Below are positions 40,728-49,163 of a DNA stretch of 57,056 bases, one piece after another (position 1 is the first letter of the stretch; each line of letters opens with the position of its first letter). Made by a program: the position numbers and the translations under genes. Source of the stretch: Frankia sp. RB7 (GTDB lineage Bacteria; Pseudomonadota; Alphaproteobacteria; Rhizobiales; Xanthobacteraceae); NCBI GenBank assembly GCA_030403585.1, contig JAUEPE010000040.1, positions 1-57,056 on the forward strand, written 5' to 3'. The notes beneath the pieces are model-generated. The model did not search any database and was not told the DNA's origin. It saw nothing but the letters and a program-made list of their open reading frames with translations.

Positions 40728-41711
40728 ATGCGGGCAGTTTCGACGTGGATACTGGCAACAGGGGCCGTGGCGGCCATGATCGCGGGCGCAAGCCCCTCAC
40801 GGGCGCAGCAGACGATCCGCGTAGGCTGGACCATCCCGGCCGAGGAATCCAAATACTGGATGATGCGCAGGCCGGCCGAATTTCCGGATATCGGCAAAAC
40901 CTACAACATCGAGTGGACCCAGTTTCAAGGCACCGCGCCGATGACGCAGGCCTTGGCGGCCGGCGCGCTGGATTGCGCGACGCAGGCACCGCTCTCGCTT
41001 GCCAACGGCGTGGTCGGCGGCAATCTCAAGGCCTACATCGTGGCGCAGCACGTCTTCGAGAAGCCCGGCGGCTTCTCGGTCTATTGGGCGGTCATGGATG
41101 ACTCGCCGATCAAGACGATTGCAGATCTCAAGGGCAAGACGGTCGGCATTTCGGTGATCGGCGGCGGCACACAGGGCCCGTTCAACCTGCTCCTGAAGCA
41201 GAACGGCGTCGATCCAGCCAAGGACATCAAGCTGGTCGAAGTCGGCTTTGCCGTCTCCGAAGATGCGCTGCGTCAGGGCCGGGTCGATGCGGTCAACATG
41301 AACCAGCCGTTTGCGGCACGCGCGGAGGCGAAGGGCGGCACAAGAAAGCTGTTCTCGCTGTCGCAGGCCATGCCGAACATCGTGCATATCCTGGAAGCCT
41401 GCCGTGCGGATTTCGTCGACAAGAACCCTGAGCTGGTCAAGACCTACGTCCGCGACATCACGTCGGGCATGAAGAAGGCGCTGGCGAACCGCGAAGAGAC
41501 CTTGAAGGTGGTCAATGAAGTCTTGAAAGCGCCCATTCCGGTGCTCGAGACCTATCTGCTCAAGGACAATGATTTCGGTCGCGATCCCGGTGCGGCGCCG
41601 AATTTCCCGGCGATCCAGAAGATGCTCGACATCTATACGGAAACGGGAATGTTGCCGAAGCTGGATGTCGCGCAGTTCAAGCATCCGACGATCGTCGCGC
41701 CACTGCAGTAG
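40728..41711 (+). CDS. ABC importer substrate-binding protein (NMT1/SsuA type)
   Basis: A 327-residue periplasmic binding protein with a signal peptide (about residues 1-27, ending SRAQQ). The NMT1/THI5-like fold is indicated by RVGWTIPAEESKYWM, then DCATQAPLS and KGKTVGISVIGGGTQGPF. These proteins bind taurine, sulfonates, nitrate, thiamine precursors or aromatic and pyridine acids. It starts the transport operon; the ATPase and two permease genes follow after the IlvD-like gene. GGAG precedes its ATG. Substrate unknown; context favours an aromatic or N-heterocyclic acid. Confidence 0.82.
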   Translation: MRAVSTWILATGAVAAMIAGASPSRAQQTIRVGWTIPAEESKYWMMRRPAEFPDIGKTYNIEWTQFQGTAPMTQALAAGALDCATQAPLSLANGVVGGNLKAYIVAQHVFEKPGGFSVYWAVMDDSPIKTIADLKGKTVGISVIGGGTQGPFNLLLKQNGVDPAKDIKLVEVGFAVSEDALRQGRVDAVNMNQPFAARAEAKGGTRKLFSLSQAMPNIVHILEACRADFVDKNPELVKTYVRDITSGMKKALANREETLKVVNEVLKAPIPVLETYLLKDNDFGRDPGAAPNFPAIQKMLDIYTETGMLPKLDVAQFKHPTIVAPLQ

Positions 41712-41742
41712 GCATTCGGGTGCGCCTTGAATGAACGAGGTC

Positions 41743-41771
41743 GCAATGTCCCGCCGCGTGCGGGACATTGC
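41743..41771 (+). other. Intercistronic stem-loop
   Basis: A perfect 12-bp inverted repeat (GCAATGTCCCGC and GCGGGACATTGC, 5-base loop) 31 nt after the binding-protein gene and 17 nt before the IlvD-like start. There is no T-run, so it is more likely a processing or stabilising hairpin than a terminator. Confidence 0.55.
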
Positions 41772-41788
41772 ATGAAGATGATGCAGTC

Positions 41789-43483
41789 ATGAAGAAGTTG
41801 CGATCACGGATAACGACTGACGGCCTCGACCGGGCGCCTCACCGTGCCTTCATGCGCGCGATGGGGCTGGACGACGCGGCCATTGCCAAGCCGATGGTAG
41901 GCATCGTCAGCATGAAGGGCGAGCAGACGCCCTGCAACATGACCCACGATTTCCAGGTGGCGGCCGCCAAGACCGGCGTCGAGGAGGCTGGCGGCACGCC
42001 GCGCGAATTCTCAACCATCTCGGTGTCCGACGGCATCAGCATGAATCACGAGGGGATGAAGTTCTCGCTGTTCTCGCGTGAGCTGATCGCCGATTCCATC
42101 GAGGCTGTCGTCCATGGTCTCGCCTATGACGCGCTGATCGGATACGGCGGATGCGACAAGACGCTTCCGGGCGTGATGATGGGCATGGTTCGTTGCAACG
42201 TGCCTTCCATCTTCATCTATGGCGGGAGTTCGCTGCCGGGCCACGTGGATGGACGCACGCTGACCGTCCTCGACTCCTACGAGGCCGTCGGCAGCTTCAT
42301 GACCGGGGAGATCGACGCCCCGACGCTTGAGCGGATCGAGCGCGCCTGCCTGCCGACCATCGGCGCCTGCGCCGGTCAGTTCACCGCGAACACCATGGGA
42401 ATGGTGTCGGAGGCGATGGGCTTGACCATTCCCAACGTGTCGATGGTGCCCGGTGTCTATGCCGAGCGCGCGCAGATATCGCGCCGCGCCGGGCGGTTGA
42501 TCATGGAGATGCTCGAACGCGGCGGACCGCTGCCGCGTGACATCGTGACGCGGAAATCTCTGGAAAATGGCGCCGCGATCGTTGCCGCGACAGGCGGATC
42601 GACCAATGCCGCGCTGCATCTGCCGGCGATCGCGAACGAAGCCGGCATTGCATTCACGATCGACGATGTCGGCGAGGTCTTTGCCAGAACGCCGCTGATC
42701 GGAAACTTGCGGCCGGGGGGCAAATACACGGCGAAGGATGTGCATGACATCGGCGGTGCGGCCGTTGTGATCCGCGAGTTGATTCAAGGTGGGCATATCG
42801 ATGGCAACTGCCTGACTATCACGGGCCGGACGCTCGCGGAAGAATATGGTGCGGCCAACGCGCCCGATGGCGAGGTGGTTTACGCGGTCCGCGCGCCCAT
42901 CATGCCAGACGGCGGTGTGGCGGTGCTGAAGGGCAACCTTTGTCCCGATGGCGCCGTCATCAAAGTGGCGGGCCTGAAGAGCCAGTTCTTCGAGGGCGTG
43001 GCGCGCGTCTTCGAGGATGAAGAGGGTTGCGTCGCGGCTGTTCGTGACCGCAGCTACAAGGCCGGTGAGGTTTTGGTGATCCGCAATGAAGGGCCGGTGG
43101 GTGGTCCTGGCATGCGCGAGATGCTCGGCGTTACCGCGCTGATCTACGGTCAGGGCATGGGTGAGAAGGTAGCTCTGATCACTGATGGCCGGTTCTCCGG
43201 CGCCACGCGCGGTATGTGTATCGGCTATGTCTCGCCCGAAGCGTTCGTTGGTGGTCCGCTGGCGCTTGTCCGCGATGGCGACAAGATCCGGATTGATGCC
43301 GCCCGCCGCCGCATGGACTTGCTGGTCGACGAGCAGGAACTCGCTGCACGCCGACGCGATTGGAAGCAACGCCCGCCGCGTCATCGCGCAGGGGCGCTGG
43401 CGAAATACGCGCGTCTGGTCGGCCAGGCACCGGGTGGAGCGGTCACGCATGAGGGACCGGCGGAGTGGCCTTGGTTCGATTGA
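41789..43483 (+). CDS. IlvD/Edd family dehydratase
   Basis: A 564-residue iron-sulfur dehydratase. Three Cys that would ligate the cluster are visible: Cys49 (QTPCN), Cys122 (GGCDKT) and Cys194 (GACAGQF). Further motifs are SVSDGISMNHEGM, GGSTNAALH and TDGRFSGATRG. It dehydrates a 2,3-dihydroxyacid or a sugar acid. It lies inside a transporter operon, between the binding protein and the ATPase, so I think it acts in catabolism, not in branched-chain amino-acid synthesis. The ATG at 41789 has only a weak ribosome-binding site. The specific substrate is unknown. Confidence 0.85.
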   Translation: MKKLRSRITTDGLDRAPHRAFMRAMGLDDAAIAKPMVGIVSMKGEQTPCNMTHDFQVAAAKTGVEEAGGTPREFSTISVSDGISMNHEGMKFSLFSRELIADSIEAVVHGLAYDALIGYGGCDKTLPGVMMGMVRCNVPSIFIYGGSSLPGHVDGRTLTVLDSYEAVGSFMTGEIDAPTLERIERACLPTIGACAGQFTANTMGMVSEAMGLTIPNVSMVPGVYAERAQISRRAGRLIMEMLERGGPLPRDIVTRKSLENGAAIVAATGGSTNAALHLPAIANEAGIAFTIDDVGEVFARTPLIGNLRPGGKYTAKDVHDIGGAAVVIRELIQGGHIDGNCLTITGRTLAEEYGAANAPDGEVVYAVRAPIMPDGGVAVLKGNLCPDGAVIKVAGLKSQFFEGVARVFEDEEGCVAAVRDRSYKAGEVLVIRNEGPVGGPGMREMLGVTALIYGQGMGEKVALITDGRFSGATRGMCIGYVSPEAFVGGPLALVRDGDKIRIDAARRRMDLLVDEQELAARRRDWKQRPPRHRAGALAKYARLVGQAPGGAVTHEGPAEWPWFD

Positions 43484-43606
43484 GAAGTCGCGCGTGAGAA
43501 ATGGCGACCTGTCTGGCAAGTTTCTTGCTAAGCTCGTGCTGCTGATGGAGGACATTCAGCAAGACCGGATGCGTGACGTTCGCGCGTGAGTGAAGCGAGA
43601 GGCGGG

Positions 43607-44452
43607 ATGAAGGTAGTGCCTTCGAGATCGAGCGAATGGGTGAACCCGGTGACGTCACAACAGCCGGCTTCTGCGATCATCGAGATCGACCGCGTCTCGC
43701 AGGTCTTCCAGACCTCTGCGCGCAAGGATCATGTGGCGCTATCGGATATTTCCCTGACGATCGAGGAGGGGGCGTTCGTCTCGATCCTTGGGCCGTCTGG
43801 CTGTGGCAAGTCGACGCTGCTTTACATTGTCGGTGGGTTCGTTAATCCAACCAGCGGCGCGGTGAGGATGAAAGGACAGGCGATCACGGGGCCGGGGCCG
43901 GATCGCGGGCCGGTGTTCCAGGAGTTCGCGCTGTTTCCGTGGAAGACGGTCCTGGGCAATGTGATGTATGGCCCGCGCCAGCAGCGCGTGCGAGCCGCAG
44001 AGGCAGAAGCTCAGAGCCGCGCTCTGATCGAAATGGTCGGCCTCAAGGGCTACGAGAACTTCTATCCGAAGGAGCTGTCAGGCGGCATGAAGCAACGCGT
44101 CGCGTTGGCCCGGACGCTTGCCTACCATCCAGAGGTCCTGTTGATGGACGAGCCGTTCGGTGCGCTCGATGCGCACACCCGGACGCGTCTCCAGAACGAT
44201 CTTCTGAATATCTGGGAGCGTGACCGCAAGACGGTGCTGTTCGTCACCCACTCGGTCGACGAAGCCGTCTTCCTCTCGGACAAGGTCGTGATGATGTCGA
44301 AGTCCCCCGGGCGTATCCGGGAAGTCATCGATATCGATCTGCCGCGGCCGCGGCGCCGCAACGAGCTGCTGCTCGATCCGCGCTACCAGAAATACGTCGT
44401 CGACATCGAACGTATGTTTGACGAGGTCGACGAGACGGGATCAGCGTCATGA
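43607..44452 (+). CDS. ABC importer ATPase (nitrate/sulfonate/taurine class)
   Basis: A 281-residue ATPase. Walker A is GPSGCGKST, the signature is LSGGMKQRVALAR, Walker B is VLLMDEPFGALD and the H-loop is VTHSVDEA. The ATG at 43607 is chosen; it has GAGAGG a few bases upstream, and an earlier GTG at 43586 would be less plausible. It overlaps the first permease gene by 4 bases (ATGA). It powers the importer whose binding protein is encoded at 40728. Confidence 0.9.
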   Translation: MKVVPSRSSEWVNPVTSQQPASAIIEIDRVSQVFQTSARKDHVALSDISLTIEEGAFVSILGPSGCGKSTLLYIVGGFVNPTSGAVRMKGQAITGPGPDRGPVFQEFALFPWKTVLGNVMYGPRQQRVRAAEAEAQSRALIEMVGLKGYENFYPKELSGGMKQRVALARTLAYHPEVLLMDEPFGALDAHTRTRLQNDLLNIWERDRKTVLFVTHSVDEAVFLSDKVVMMSKSPGRIREVIDIDLPRPRRRNELLLDPRYQKYVVDIERMFDEVDETGSAS

Positions 44453-45234
44453 CCTCGCCGTCGGCCTTGGCCAGACGTGCTGCCCCGATGTTCGCTTGCA
44501 TCGGGTTGCTTGCGGTATGGCAGGTCGCGTCGCTCGCGCTGAAGAACGATAGCTTTCCCACGGCAATCGAGGCGATCCGCGCGATCCCGGATATCCTCGG
44601 TGACAAGGAGTCCCTGATCAACATCCTTGCCTCGCTCCGCCGCATGGCGATCGGGTTCGGCATAGCGGTGCTGGTTTCGATTCCGCTGGGTCTGTTGATG
44701 GGCCGTAGCCGGGCAGTCGCAGCCTTCTTCAATCCGCTGTTGATGGTGATCTATCCGGTACCGAAGGCGGCGTTGATGCCGATCATCATGCTGTGGCTCG
44801 GCGTTGGCGACATCACCAAGACGCTGGTGATCTTCCTCGGTGTCAGCCTTCCGGTGATCTATCATAGTTTTGAAGGCGCCAAGGCCGTCGAGGAGAAGAT
44901 GCTGTGGTCGGGCGCGGCGATGGGGCTTTCGCCATTGCAGCGCCTGATCCGGATCGTGTTGCCGGCAGCGCTCCCGGAGATCCTCACCGGATGCCGCACA
45001 GGCCTGGTGCTGGCGCTGATCACGATGATCACCAGCGAGATGATCGCGCGCCAATCGGGGGCAGGAAATATCCTCTTCAACGCGCTCGACATGGGGCAAT
45101 ACGATACGGTTTATGCGATGATCATCATCGTCGGCGCGATGGGCATCTGTCTCGATGCGGTCTTCGAACGCGTGCGCGCAAGACTGGTGCGCTGGTCCGA
45201 GCCTCAGTTCGACATGCCGTTGAGCTTCTCATGA
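44449..45234 (+). CDS. ABC importer permease 1 (SsuC/NrtB type)
   Basis: A 261-residue inner-membrane permease with about 6 segments. The EAA loop reads SGAAMGLSPLQRLIRIVLPAA and the cytoplasmic loop ends with PEILTGCRTG. It overlaps the ATPase stop and the second permease start by 4 bases each, showing translational coupling. Confidence 0.9.
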   Translation: MTSPSALARRAAPMFACIGLLAVWQVASLALKNDSFPTAIEAIRAIPDILGDKESLINILASLRRMAIGFGIAVLVSIPLGLLMGRSRAVAAFFNPLLMVIYPVPKAALMPIIMLWLGVGDITKTLVIFLGVSLPVIYHSFEGAKAVEEKMLWSGAAMGLSPLQRLIRIVLPAALPEILTGCRTGLVLALITMITSEMIARQSGAGNILFNALDMGQYDTVYAMIIIVGAMGICLDAVFERVRARLVRWSEPQFDMPLSFS

Positions 45235-45998
45235 TGTCGCGTGCTCTCTCAGCAAACGTCATCTTGGGGCTTGCGCCAATCGCACTTGTGATCGCGCTGT
45301 GGCAGGGCCTGGTGTCATTCGGCTTCGCGCCTGCGGTTTTGCTGCCGCCGCCGGGCGTCGTTTTCGGCCGGCTGCTCCAGCAACTCTTGACATGGACGTT
45401 TCAGCAGGAAATCGCCGCGACCCTGATCCGGCTGTTCGCCGGATTCGCGATAGCGGTCGTGCTTGGCGTCAGCATCGGCCTCGCAGCTGCTGCCAGTCCG
45501 GCGATCAACGCCATTGTTCGGCCGATCGTGCGGGTGCTGGCGCCATTGCCAAAGGTCGCGCTCTATCCGGCGCTGCTGCTGCTGCTCGGCTTTGGACATG
45601 GGTCGAAGATTACACTGGTGGCCGCGGACGCGCTCTTTCCCATTCTGTTGTCCACCTACTACGGGGCGTCGACGGTGGAGCAAAAGCTGATCTGGTCGGC
45701 CATGGCAGCAGGAACGCGGCGCTATGAAATCCTGTTCAAGGTCGTCTTGCCGGCGGCAATGCCGTCGATCCTGACCGGGTGCCGGATCGGCCTTGTCATT
45801 TCCTGCATCGTGGTGTTTCTGGCAGAGATGATCACGTCGACGGACGGCTTGGGGCATGTGCTGGTCACCGCGGCCCGTACCTTCCAGGCCGTCGACATGT
45901 TCGTACCACTGATTACGATCTCGCTGTTGGGGTTGATCCTGAACGGCCTGTTGGGCGCCGTGCGATCGTATCTCTTGCGAGGCTTCCCCGAAGCGTGA
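45231..45998 (+). CDS. ABC importer permease 2 (SsuC/NrtB type)
   Basis: A 255-residue inner-membrane permease, related to permease 1. The EAA loop is MAAGTRRYEILFKVVLPAA. Having two different permeases, with one ATPase, suggests a heterodimeric channel. Its start is the first ATG of an ATGATG at 45231. Confidence 0.9.
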   Translation: MMSRALSANVILGLAPIALVIALWQGLVSFGFAPAVLLPPPGVVFGRLLQQLLTWTFQQEIAATLIRLFAGFAIAVVLGVSIGLAAAASPAINAIVRPIVRVLAPLPKVALYPALLLLLGFGHGSKITLVAADALFPILLSTYYGASTVEQKLIWSAMAAGTRRYEILFKVVLPAAMPSILTGCRIGLVISCIVVFLAEMITSTDGLGHVLVTAARTFQAVDMFVPLITISLLGLILNGLLGAVRSYLLRGFPEA

Positions 45999-46035
45999 CT
46001 TGACGAACAAGAAACCAGAAGACCGGGAGTGAACC

Positions 46036-47082
46036 ATGCTGGCTGATCGTATCGAGGCAAAGTGGATCGACGCGTTTTGCGAGATCTTTGAGCGATGCGC
46101 GGTCAAGGCCGGCGATACCGCGGCGATCCTCTCGGAGACGCAGTCGCGTGCGTTGAATGTACATCTGGCAGAGCTTGCGCTGTTGCGCATGGGGGCGAGG
46201 CCGTTTCACGTCGTCATGCCGACGCCACGCAATCGGAATGTCGTTCCGGTTCGCTCAACCGGCGCCAGCGAAGCAATCCAGAAGCTCGGGCCGGTCATCA
46301 CTGCGCTTCAGCAAGCTGGTTTCGTGGTGGATTGCACCATCGAAGGCTTGATGCACGCGGTGGAGACGCCTGAAATCTTGAAGGCCGGCGCGCGAATCCT
46401 GGTGATCTCCAACGAGCATCCCGAGGCGCTGGAGCGCATGGTGCCGGATCCGGCTCTGGAGAAGCGCGTTCGCGCGGCGGCAAAGATGCTGCGTGGGACG
46501 AAGCGGATGCGGGTCACCTCGAAAGCCGGCACGTCACTTGATGTCGACATGGTCGGTGCGTCCACGGTCGGCGTGTGGGGCTGGACCGACAAGCCCGGCA
46601 CGCTGGCGCATTGGCCGGGCGGCATCGTTGTCAGCTTCCCCAAGAGCGGGACCATCAACGGCACGCTGGTGATGGCCCCGGGCGACATCAATCTCACATT
46701 CAAGCGCTACCTGACGTCGCCGGTGAAGATGACGTTGAAGGACGATTACGTGGTCGAGCTGGAAGGTGAGGGCACGGATGCCGCAATGATGCGCGCCTAT
46801 CTCGCCGCCTGGGGCGATCGTGAGGCCTATGCCGTGTCCCATGTCGGCTTCGGCATGAATCCGGCCGCGCGCTACGAGGCATTGTCAATGTATGACCAGC
46901 GCGACACCAACGGCACGGAAATCCGCGCCGTCTCCGGTAACTTCCTGTTCTCGACCGGTGCCAATGAGTTTGCCGGCCGCTATACGGCCGGTCATTTCGA
47001 CCTGCCAATGATGGGAACGACCATCGAGCTCGATGGCGTGGCGGTGGTGCGGGAAGGCGTGCTTCAGGACTTTTTTGGCTAG
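46036..47082 (+). CDS. NicX-like (M29-type) ring-cleavage dioxygenase candidate
   Basis: A 348-residue protein that resembles 2,5-dihydroxypyridine 5,6-dioxygenase (NicX), an Fe(II) enzyme built on the aminopeptidase-M29 fold. Length is nearly that of NicX (350 residues). His269 (AVSHVGFG), His320 and Asp322 (TAGHFDLP) correspond to its metal ligands His265, His318 and Asp320 as I recall them, and TSKAGTSLDV, WDKPG-like WTDKPGTLAHWP, NFLFSTGAN also match. It follows the ABC permeases after 37 nt, so the imported compound may be a pyridine acid. The sequence is diverged; the substrate is unproven, and plain M29-type peptidase is the alternative. Confidence 0.68.
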   Translation: MLADRIEAKWIDAFCEIFERCAVKAGDTAAILSETQSRALNVHLAELALLRMGARPFHVVMPTPRNRNVVPVRSTGASEAIQKLGPVITALQQAGFVVDCTIEGLMHAVETPEILKAGARILVISNEHPEALERMVPDPALEKRVRAAAKMLRGTKRMRVTSKAGTSLDVDMVGASTVGVWGWTDKPGTLAHWPGGIVVSFPKSGTINGTLVMAPGDINLTFKRYLTSPVKMTLKDDYVVELEGEGTDAAMMRAYLAAWGDREAYAVSHVGFGMNPAARYEALSMYDQRDTNGTEIRAVSGNFLFSTGANEFAGRYTAGHFDLPMMGTTIELDGVAVVREGVLQDFFG

Positions 47083-48071
47083 TTGCGGTCGAGCACCGGT
47101 GGGCGGGCGAGGTCGAAGTGCCGAAGCAGGTCGACCATGGCCTGGAGGCGCTTTGCGCGATAGGCGTCAACGTCCATGCCTGAATAGTCGAGAAAGCCTG
47201 CGCCCGTGCGCAGGCCGATCCGGCCTTCATGCATGTTGCGTGAGATTACGTCCGGCGCCCGATAGCGGTCGCTGCCGAGCGCGCCCTCCAGATACCGGCT
47301 GGCGTAGTACAGAATATCCCCGCCGCCCCAGTCGATGAATTCGAGCAATCCAAGTACCGCATAGCGAAAGCCAAAGCCGTAGCGAATCGCCTTGTCGATC
47401 TCCTCCGCGCTGGCGACGCCTTCCTCGACCATGCGCGCGGCCTCGTTCATCGCCAGCGCCTGGATGCGCGGAACGATGAAGCCTGGCGTCGCCGCGCAGA
47501 CGACGGGCACCTTGCCGATGCCTTCGAGCAGCGCCTTGACCTCGTCGATGATGGCGGGATCGGTGGCTTTGCCAGGCGAAACCTCGACCAGCGGGATCAG
47601 ATAGGCCGGGTTGAGCCAGTGCACGTTGAGGAAGCGGCGGGGATTCACGATCGTTCCCGAGAGATCGTCGACGAGGATGGTCGACGTGGTCGATGCAATG
47701 ATCGTGTCGGGGCCGACCTGCTTTGAAGCCGCCCCCAGCACCTTGCGCTTGAGCTCGACGACTTCAGGAACGCCCTCGAACACCATTCCGGCTTCGGACA
47801 ACGCGGCGCGACTTTGGCTGGCCGGCACCACCGAAACCCGCGCGATCAGCGGATCAACGTCGGTCTCGGTCAGCAGCCCCAGCTTCGACAGGCTGGCAAA
47901 AGTCTTCCTGATCTCGCCAAGCGCATCCGCCTCCAACCCGGCGAAGTCCTCTGCTGAACGGGCCTTGATGTCGATCATCGTGACCATGTGGCCCGCATAG
48001 GCGAACGCGACGGCGATACCGCGTCCCATGCGGCCGGCCCCAAGACAGGCAATGTTGGCGCGACGGGTCAT
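47079..48071 (-). CDS. 3-Hydroxyacyl-CoA dehydrogenase
   Basis: A 330-residue enzyme with the Rossmann motif LGAGRMGRG and the catalytic HWLNP and E in FEGVPEV plus the C-terminal dimerisation domain. It oxidises 3-hydroxyacyl-CoA with NAD. It is the last gene of a five-gene operon of CoA-thioester enzymes, 3 nt after the previous gene. Its TAG stop codon shares the palindrome CTAG with the stop of the convergent NicX-like gene. Confidence 0.88.
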   Translation of the reverse strand: MTRRANIACLGAGRMGRGIAVAFAYAGHMVTMIDIKARSAEDFAGLEADALGEIRKTFASLSKLGLLTETDVDPLIARVSVVPASQSRAALSEAGMVFEGVPEVVELKRKVLGAASKQVGPDTIIASTTSTILVDDLSGTIVNPRRFLNVHWLNPAYLIPLVEVSPGKATDPAIIDEVKALLEGIGKVPVVCAATPGFIVPRIQALAMNEAARMVEEGVASAEEIDKAIRYGFGFRYAVLGLLEFIDWGGGDILYYASRYLEGALGSDRYRAPDVISRNMHEGRIGLRTGAGFLDYSGMDVDAYRAKRLQAMVDLLRHFDLARPPVLDRN

Positions 48072-48074
48072 CGA

Positions 48075-49163
48075 TCAGAATCCCTCACGAAGAAGCAGCT
48101 GCAATTCGGCCTTGTGAAGCTTACCAAGCCCCAGCGTCTCCAACGTCCGGCCGCCTTGCGAAAAATCCTCGCCGCAGATTGCGCCGCCGATGGCCAGCAA
48201 GGCGTTGGCGAGCGGTGTCGCCACGCCCGCCAGTCCAGCGGCGGACACCAGCAACGACAACCCAAGTCGTAGATCTTCGCGCATGTAGCGATGCTCGGTC
48301 AGCACGATCCGCTCGCGCCAGTCGCCGGAATCCGTCAGGCGATCATGTGAGCCACGGCCATACATCCAGACCTCGCCCTCCTTGGCGTAGTGATGGGCGA
48401 GCGGAAAATGCGGTGCGCCATATCCGAGCGCCTCGCGCACGGCGATCCGCTCGGCGTCGAGTGCGTTGGTCACCCGCCGGATTGCGGCTTGCGTTCCCTC
48501 CTTGTGGATGTCCCATTGCTCGAAATGCTCGATCGGACCCGTATTCATCACGATCAGCGGCGGATGAATGATGCAGCCGGCATTCATGAGCGCGCCGGAT
48601 AGCGCGTCACCGCACGGCTCGATCACATCAGGGAAAGCCCGTCCAATCACTTCAAGCGCGTGTGGCGCCTGGTCGAGCGGGAACACGCCGACCGGCAGCC
48701 GCTTGGCGCGGATGGTGATCGCGACCTCGAATGGCCCGTGCTTGCGGGTGAGCCATGGCAGCGTGCCGGTTTCAGCAAAGCTTGCCTTGGCGCGATTGCC
48801 TGCATCCCGCGCAGCCTGCGCGAAGATCATCGAGCCGAATGTCGCGGGCGGCAGAAACACCACCTGGCCGTCCTGCAGATGCGGGGCGAGCAGGCGCGCG
48901 ATGTCCTGCTGTGCGAAGGCGGGGGCAGGGCACAGGATCAGCTCAGCATCGCCGACGGCTTCGGAGATGTCAGTGGTCACCAGCGCCAGCTTCACATCGT
49001 GCTGGCCATTATGGTCCTTCACGAGGATGCGTGAGCCGGCGGCACGATGTGCTTCGACCTGATCTGCGTCACGGCGCCACAGCCGGACCTCATGCCCTGA
49101 TAGCGCAAAGTCGCCCGCGGCCGCGAAAGAGCCGTTTCCCCCACCCAAAACCGCAATCTTCAA
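48075..49163 (-). CDS. NAD/NADP octopine/nopaline dehydrogenase family protein
   Basis: A 362-residue enzyme. The N-terminal nucleotide motif is AVLGGGNGSFAAAG, and the C-terminal ODH domain is present (TGPIEHFEQWDIHKEG and EALGYGAPHFPLAHHY). Known members form or oxidise opine-like imino acids, or oxidise ketopantoate and similar acids. The start is a TTG at 49163, with AAGGAG 7 nt upstream, overlapping the stop of the CoA-ligase gene (TTGA). Within an acyl-CoA operon its role is unclear; a hydroxyacid or imino-acid intermediate is a reasonable guess. Confidence 0.82.
   Translation of the reverse strand: MKIAVLGGGNGSFAAAGDFALSGHEVRLWRRDADQVEAHRAAGSRILVKDHNGQHDVKLALVTTDISEAVGDAELILCPAPAFAQQDIARLLAPHLQDGQVVFLPPATFGSMIFAQAARDAGNRAKASFAETGTLPWLTRKHGPFEVAITIRAKRLPVGVFPLDQAPHALEVIGRAFPDVIEPCGDALSGALMNAGCIIHPPLIVMNTGPIEHFEQWDIHKEGTQAAIRRVTNALDAERIAVREALGYGAPHFPLAHHYAKEGEVWMYGRGSHDRLTDSGDWRERIVLTEHRYMREDLRLGLSLLVSAAGLAGVATPLANALLAIGGAICGEDFSQGGRTLETLGLGKLHKAELQLLLREGF

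Noticed and set aside
41789..43483. Housekeeping ilvD for branched-chain amino-acid synthesis
   Set aside because: Its place inside an ABC importer operon and the absence of other ilv genes point to a catabolic paralogue.
43494..43589. Short frame between IlvD-like gene and ABC ATPase gene
   Set aside because: About 30 codons without a good start signal; could be real but evidence is too thin to list as a gene.
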